The notes under the pieces are model-generated. The model was not told the DNA's origin, did not search any database, and saw only the letters and a list, made by a program, of their open reading frames with translations. The translations under genes were made by a program, and so were the position numbers. Of a DNA stretch of 64,000 nucleotides, positions 58,847-64,000 are shown in pieces (position 1 is the first letter of the stretch; every line of letters starts with the position of its first letter). The DNA is from Utricularia gibba (lineage: Eukaryota > Streptophyta > Magnoliopsida > Lamiales > Lentibulariaceae), in assembly GCA_002189035.1 (NCBI GenBank), contig NEEC01000018.1:1240001-1304000 (forward strand), given 5' to 3'.

Positions 58847-60038
58847 GAATAAATGCCTTCTTCACTTAGTGATGCCTTTTTGGGTGAAACTTGAAAGGCG
58901 TTCTATGTCATGTCATCCCCCCTGTAGGAGGTGCTCTTTTGCCTCTCTGTAAGGCGTTGCCTGTCCAATTTATTGTATGATTCTCTATTGTTATATTACT
59001 AAGTGAATAGCAGCCCATAACATTGTTTTACAAAATGGATTCAATCAATTTTTAGGCTAACTCATACATGTGGATTGAATATTCTTTATAATGATTTATA
59101 TTCAATATGTTTATTTATCTTTTAAAATGTTTGGAGAAATATTTTTGAGAGAGATAAATGTTGAAGAATATTAATTTTGATAAGTTAATAATATACGATT
59201 AATTTGCGAAGAATTTTGATTAACTTTGCTATATGTAAAGAATGTAAAAGTTGTGATGAATCAATTTATCATGTTTTGATTAAATGCAATGAGATAGATA
59301 ATGACCATTTAAAAAAGTGATCATCCGTATATTTTTTTCATATACTAAGTTAAAAAATTATATTACATACAATTATTTTTATTACATAGGATAAAAGAAT
59401 GGTCAAATTTTTAATACACCAGATAGTTAATTGTTATATATTAGAATCAATATTAATTATTGATATGATTCATGTTTTTTTACACAAGGTATATCAAAAA
59501 AAGTCAAATGGATTATAAATATCATTTAATATGTTATATTCTAGGTTATTGAGAATCGAAGAAATACCAAATAAGTCAAATATTCAACAATATAATTATT
59601 GAAAAATATATAATTTATGAATTATTGATAGTTATGAATAATAGTCAATAATATATCTGATGATTTAACAGATAAGCCTACAATGCCTGGTAATGCATAC
59701 CAGATTAATACAACTGATTTAACTGTGATAATCCGGAAAAAATATCAATTACGAAAACGGTTGAATACAGATCGGGAAAAGGGCGGCACAGTTCAACCAT
59801 CTTAGGGACTGAGAAGCCGAACCGAGTTGGACCCCAAGCGGGGTAGGAGGGTCACCATTTACCCTCTGGTCGAGGATTCAAGCAGTTGTTTTTCTGAAGA
59901 TATCTATACTGGGCTTCGTTTTCCCTGATCGCTATCAGGTCAGGAGAGGTGCCGGTGAAATGTGATCTTCATATGTGTGTGTGAGTGATTGTTCATTTAT
60001 CGAGGCGTTTGCATTTGAATCAGACAGATCTCGGCTGA
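58847..60038. other. SWI3D 3' region, AT-rich spacer and coatomer promoter
   Basis: 3' untranslated region to about 59000, AT-rich spacer to about 59750, then a higher-GC leader of the coatomer gene. No additional gene supported. Confidence 0.45.
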
Positions 60039-63000
60039 ATGGCGCAGTCGGTAGTTAAGAAGGACGACGATGGCGATGAAGAAGGTGCGGTGTTGATTAT
60101 TGTATCGATTTGGGATCTATATTATTTTGTTTTTCGTTTTGGTGGTAACAGAATTTGTGTCAGGGTTTCTGCTCTTTGCAGTCTGAATCAGTTGTAGATC
60201 TGGGGTTTTTGTCGGAACTCGGAATGTGCGATCGGATGCCAATTTTGTGTTTCTTTGGATTAGACATTTAGGCTGTTTTAGTATTTTTTAGGAGTTGATT
60301 TTGGACCGAGAGTCAACTCATGTGGTGATCCATATGCTACGTTTTTTCTTCCTGTTCAGTTCGTTTTTTCTTCCTGTAATTTGTGTAATTAGTGAAATGG
60401 GTCTTAAAATTGCAGCGGAGTACTCTCCATTTTTGGGAATTGAGAAGGGTGCAGTATTGCAAGAGGCGAGGGTTTTCAATGATCCCCAGTTGGATGCTAG
60501 AAGATGTTCTCAGGTAGTGTTGCATTGGGATAATGCCTTGGGCTCTTAGTTGAACCCTATCATCTTATATTTTGGTTCATGGGAATTTTGTCTAATGTCT
60601 CTGTTATCTTCATTTAGGTCATCACAAAGCTTTTATACCTGATAAATCAGGGTGAAACATTCACACAGGTTGTAGTCTGCTGCTCTTACAGAAATTCTTT
60701 ACTTATGTTCATCTATTTTGTCCCCCATACCTACACCATCTGCATATACAATTTTGAGTGACTTGTGTAAGTCATAAATATGTGCTCCAACTATGGTAAT
60801 TTATATTTGAATTTTTATTATGATTTTCAGGTTGAAGCTACAGGAGTTTTTTTTGGCGTTACAAAATTATTTCAGACTAACGATGCTGGTTTAAGAAGGA
60901 TGGTTTATATCATGATCAAAGAGCTTTCCCCCTGTGCAGATGAGGTAGCTCTGTTGTTCATTTGTTTCTGTTTTTGTTGTTGTTGGTGATTCTGCAATGG
61001 CTGGTTGTCTTCTCAAGGGTGCTGACAACATCTAGTCTTGGCATGAAAGGTCATAATTGTCACAAGCTCTCTCATGAAGGACATGAACAGCCGAACTGAT
61101 ATGTTTCGAGCGAATGCTATTCGTGTACTTAGTAGAATCACTGATGGAACCCTTTTATCCCAAATTGAGCGATATCTAAAGCAGGCTATTGTGGATAAAA
61201 ACCCAGTGGTTGCTAGTGCCGCACTTGTGAGTGGCATCCATTTGCTGCAGGTGCAACTTGATGCTTAAGAAATTTGATGTTTCCTTTTGAAAAAAATGTT
61301 CATGTTTTCCTAAGTTGATTTTGCTTTTTTTTTTTTTTGGGCAGAACAATCCCGAGATCGTGAAAAGGTGGACTAATGAGGTGCAAGAGGCCATTCAGTC
61401 TCGAGCTGCACTTGTTCAGTTCCATGCTCTTGCACTGCTCCACCAGGTTACCTTTTTTCTCAAGTGATCTTTCATTACAGCTGTGTTGTAGTGATTACGA
61501 TAATATAAAGTTGTGTCTACTGGCTATCATCTTTTTCCTTCACACTGTCTTCCCAACCAATAGAGTTTCCCGGTGCGTTTTTTTAATATATAAGAAAGAG
61601 TCGTGTACTGTTTACTTGAATTTACTTTGAATGCGTTTCTTTTTTTGTGCTAAAGGTCATGATACGATATGTTGTCATTCATCCACTATATTTTTGAGCG
61701 TGCAGATTAGACAAAATGATCGTTTAGCTGTTGGAAAGTTGGTTACAAGCTTGACAAAGGGTTCTGTTCGTTCTCCATTAGCTCAGTGCCTTATAGTTCG
61801 CTATACTAGTCAGGTAATGCCATCCGGATGTTACTTTTTTCTTCGTTATGACAATGTTTATGGGGAAAATTTCAAATTTAGCGGGAGTTTTATGCTTTTT
61901 ACATTCTAGGTTATTAGAGAGTCAGGTGTAAGTACTCAAACTGGGGAGCGGCCATTTTATGACTATCTTGAGGGTTGTCTCCGCCATAAAGCTGAGATGG
62001 TCATTTTTGAAGCTGCCCGTGCTATCACTGAGTTAAGCTATGTCACTGCGAAAGAGCTAACCCCTGCTATAACCGTTCTACAGCTGTTCTTAAGTTCTTC
62101 TAAGTCTGTTCTTAGATTTGCCGCGGTCAGGACCTTGAACAAGGTTTGTATTGGTACACTATTGACATGGTGCTTTCTATTTGGCTTATATTGACTAGAC
62201 CCTTGATTTGATGATTCTTTTTATATTTTAGTTTGCGCTTTCTATTTGGAATGTTTTTATCTCGAGGTTTTTTTTTCAGTATCCTAAGAGTCTAGACCCT
62301 TGATTTGATGATTCTTTTTACATTTTAGTTTGCGCTTCCTATTTGGAATGTTTTTATCTCGAGGTTTTGTTGTCAGTATCCTAAGAGTCTAGACCCTTGA
62401 TTTGATGTTTCTTTTTCTATTTTAGTTTGCGCTTTCTATTTAGAATGCTTTTATCTCGAGGTTTTGTTGTCAGTATCCTAAGAGTCTAAATATATTGGAA
62501 CTGCTGAGCACTTGCTTAGCACCTATACCTGTGGATGATGTGATTTCTCGTGCTCCTAATCTACACAGGTTGCAATGACGTATCCCATGGCAGTGACCAA
62601 TTGCAACATAGATATGGAGAGCCTTATTTCTGACCAGAATAGAAGCATAGCAACTCTTGCAATCACTACCCTATTGAAAACAGGGAATGAATCTAGTGTT
62701 GACCGCTTGTTGAAGCAGATTACAAATTTTATGTCTGATATTGCAGATGAGTTTAAGATTGTTTTAGTAGATGCTATAAGATCTCTTTGTTTGAAGTTCC
62801 CTATGAAGTACAGATCCCTGTGAGTGCTTTTTGATTTAATAGGAAATGATCAAATTTTCTTTCATTACTTAATTCGTACAAACACTTATTCATTTTTCTG
62901 GTTTTTGCATGAATAGCTAAACATGTGTATGTTGTCAGGATGAACTTCCTTAGCAGCATTTTGAGAGAAGAAGGTGGTTTTGAGTATAAAAAGGCAATTG

Positions 63001-64000
63001 TCGATTCAATTGTGATCTTGATTAGGGATATTCCAGATGCCAAGGAAAGTGGACTACTCCATTTGTGTGAGTTTATTGAGGACTGTGAATTCTCTTATCT
63101 TTCCACCCAGGTTTGCTGTGTGCTCTTCAAAACATTGTATTTCATCAAGTGCCTTCCTTTCAGTTATTTTGACTTTAATCTTGGCTTGAACTTCTGTTAG
63201 ATTCTTCACTTCCTTGGAATTGAAGGACCCAAGACATCAGACCCTAGTAGGTATATACGGTATATCTACAACCGAGTGATATTGGAGAATGCGACAGTGA
63301 GAGCAAGTGCTGTTAGTACGTTGGCAAAATTTGGTGCCTTGGTTGACTCATTGAAGGTAAGACTGTTTTCATCAGTTTTACACTCATGTTGCTGCCTGGA
63401 TGAAGTAATATGATATTGATGCTGCAGCCTCGTATATTTCTTCTGTTGAGGCGATGCCTCTATGATAATGATGATGAGGTTAGCTTTTTGCTGCTTTATT
63501 ACTCATGGCAATTAGGTTCTCCACCCCCTGCTCTTCGCTTGCAGATGTTTATTTTTTTGGAGCGTGACAGGTTCGCGACAGGGCAACACTGTACTTAAAC
63601 ACCCTTGCAGGAGATTCAATTGCTGAAACTGAAAACATTGAGGAATTCCTGTTTGGCTCATTTGAGGTGCCGCTGTCAAATTTGGAATCTAGCTTGAAGG
63701 AATATGTAAGTGTTATTTGCTATTCTAATGATTATTGCAGTTAGTTCTGTGAACATATTTAACATGGGCTTTCCTGTCCTTTTTGTTTTCAGATACAGGA
63801 TCCTTCGGAAGAGCGTTTTGATATTAGTAAGGTATCAACGGAGGTTAAATCACAGCCTCTTGTGGAAAAGAAAGCCCCTGGTAAAAAGCCGGGCGGTTTG
63901 GGTGCTCCTCCTGCTCCCATTTCAGCTGCGGAGACTTATGAAAGCCTTCTGTCATCAATACCTGAATACGCAAATTTCGGAAGAATTTTCAAGGTCTATC
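60039..64000 (+). CDS. Coatomer subunit gamma (COPI), 5' part
   Basis: Large adaptin-like subunit of the COPI coat that buds Golgi-to-ER vesicles. Fourteen exons are visible and all junctions keep phase: 60039-60084, 60416-60513, 60618-60668, 60831-60944, 61050-61250, 61345-61446, 61706-61813, 61910-62143, 62569-62819, 62939-63110, 63201-63356, 63428-63478, 63571-63705 and 63793 onward. The start [15 protein letters not shown], the block [20 protein letters not shown] and the HEAT-repeat adaptin N-terminal region ([36 protein letters not shown]) are diagnostic of gamma-COP. A linker with [17 protein letters not shown] follows. The window ends within exon 14 before the appendage domain, so the gene is cut by the window rather than truncated. 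A triplicated 97-bp unit lies in intron 8. Confidence 0.96.
62195..62485 (+). repeat. Three tandem copies of a 97-bp unit in coatomer intron 8
   Basis: Units begin CTAGACCCTTGATTTGATG at 62195, 62292 and 62389, and each ends ...CAGTATCCTAAGAGT. They are exactly 97 bp and differ at only a few positions. Each unit contains a pyrimidine-rich TTTTCAG or GTTGTCAG that could look like a splice acceptor. The normal acceptor at 62568 lies downstream. Confidence 0.95.

Noticed and set aside
1-64000. CRISPR arrays, bacterial operons, rRNA or tRNA genes, viral insertions
   Set aside because: None was seen by eye. Repeats here are tandem duplications or transposon ends, and no tRNA-like box A/B pair or rRNA segment was recognised. 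A dedicated scan could still find something I missed.

Overview
The window is nuclear DNA of a flowering plant, most likely a eudicot. Genes are compact and intron-rich with GT-AG splice sites, they sit between AT-rich spacers, and several products are plastid- or mitochondrion-targeted (PetM, thioredoxin m, OTP51, TOM6). Others are plant-type families (D3 cyclin, KRP inhibitor, PUB25/26 U-box ligase, ERF factor, core alpha-1,3-fucosyltransferase, LAG1-type ceramide synthase). I cannot name the species. All identifications come from reading translations and recalling families; no database search was run.

Layout. 0-4.6 kb: gene-poor, with a large imperfect inverted repeat. 4.6-6.0 kb: CYCD3 (-). 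7.7-9.1 kb: a MITE and a decayed Ty1/copia fragment. 10.1-10.5 kb: RPS16 (-) with a ribosomal-protein-type promoter. 12.0-13.3 kb: PUB25/26-like (-). 13.3-18 kb: long region with no supported gene. 18.0-18.8 kb: thioredoxin m (-). 19.3-20.3 kb: broken copy of the MCC beta gene (-). 21.1-22.2 kb: COR27/28-like gene (+) preceded by two evening elements. 23.4-26.1 kb: FUT11-like (+). 27.6-29.4 kb: LOH2-like ceramide synthase (+). 31.5-32.0 kb: ERF (+) behind a W-box cluster. 35.4-36.3 kb: KRP (+). 37.7-38.7 kb: carboxylesterase (-). 39.3-41.8 kb: OTP51 (-), divergent from a SWIM zinc-finger gene (+, 42.4-45.0 kb). 46.3-46.6 kb: PetM (+). 47.3-47.4 kb: TOM6 (+). 48.7-51.9 kb: ARIADNE RBR ligase (-), divergent from UTP23 (+, 53.0-54.6 kb). 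54.9-58.9 kb: SWI3D-like (+). 60.0 kb to the end: coatomer gamma (+), cut by the window edge.

Most genes are unrelated housekeeping or regulatory genes in a normal plant gene island. CYCD3 and KRP are functional antagonists in G1/S control and lie about 30 kb apart, which is probably coincidence.

The most useful cross-cutting observation is a set of four single-base reading-frame breaks in otherwise intact genes (COR27/28-like, TOM6 and two in SWI3D). Each is repaired by adding one base to a short G or C homopolymer, and in the spliced genes independent phase or homology evidence agrees. This looks like a residual homopolymer error in the assembly, although real mutations cannot be excluded. 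The MCCB copy differs: it has many indels and a large internal deletion, so it is a true pseudogene. I found no convincing new biological system. The remaining points of interest are repeats (a three-copy hAT-like MITE family, a 97-bp triplication in a coatomer intron), promoter motif clusters and a few unexplained coding-like patches.
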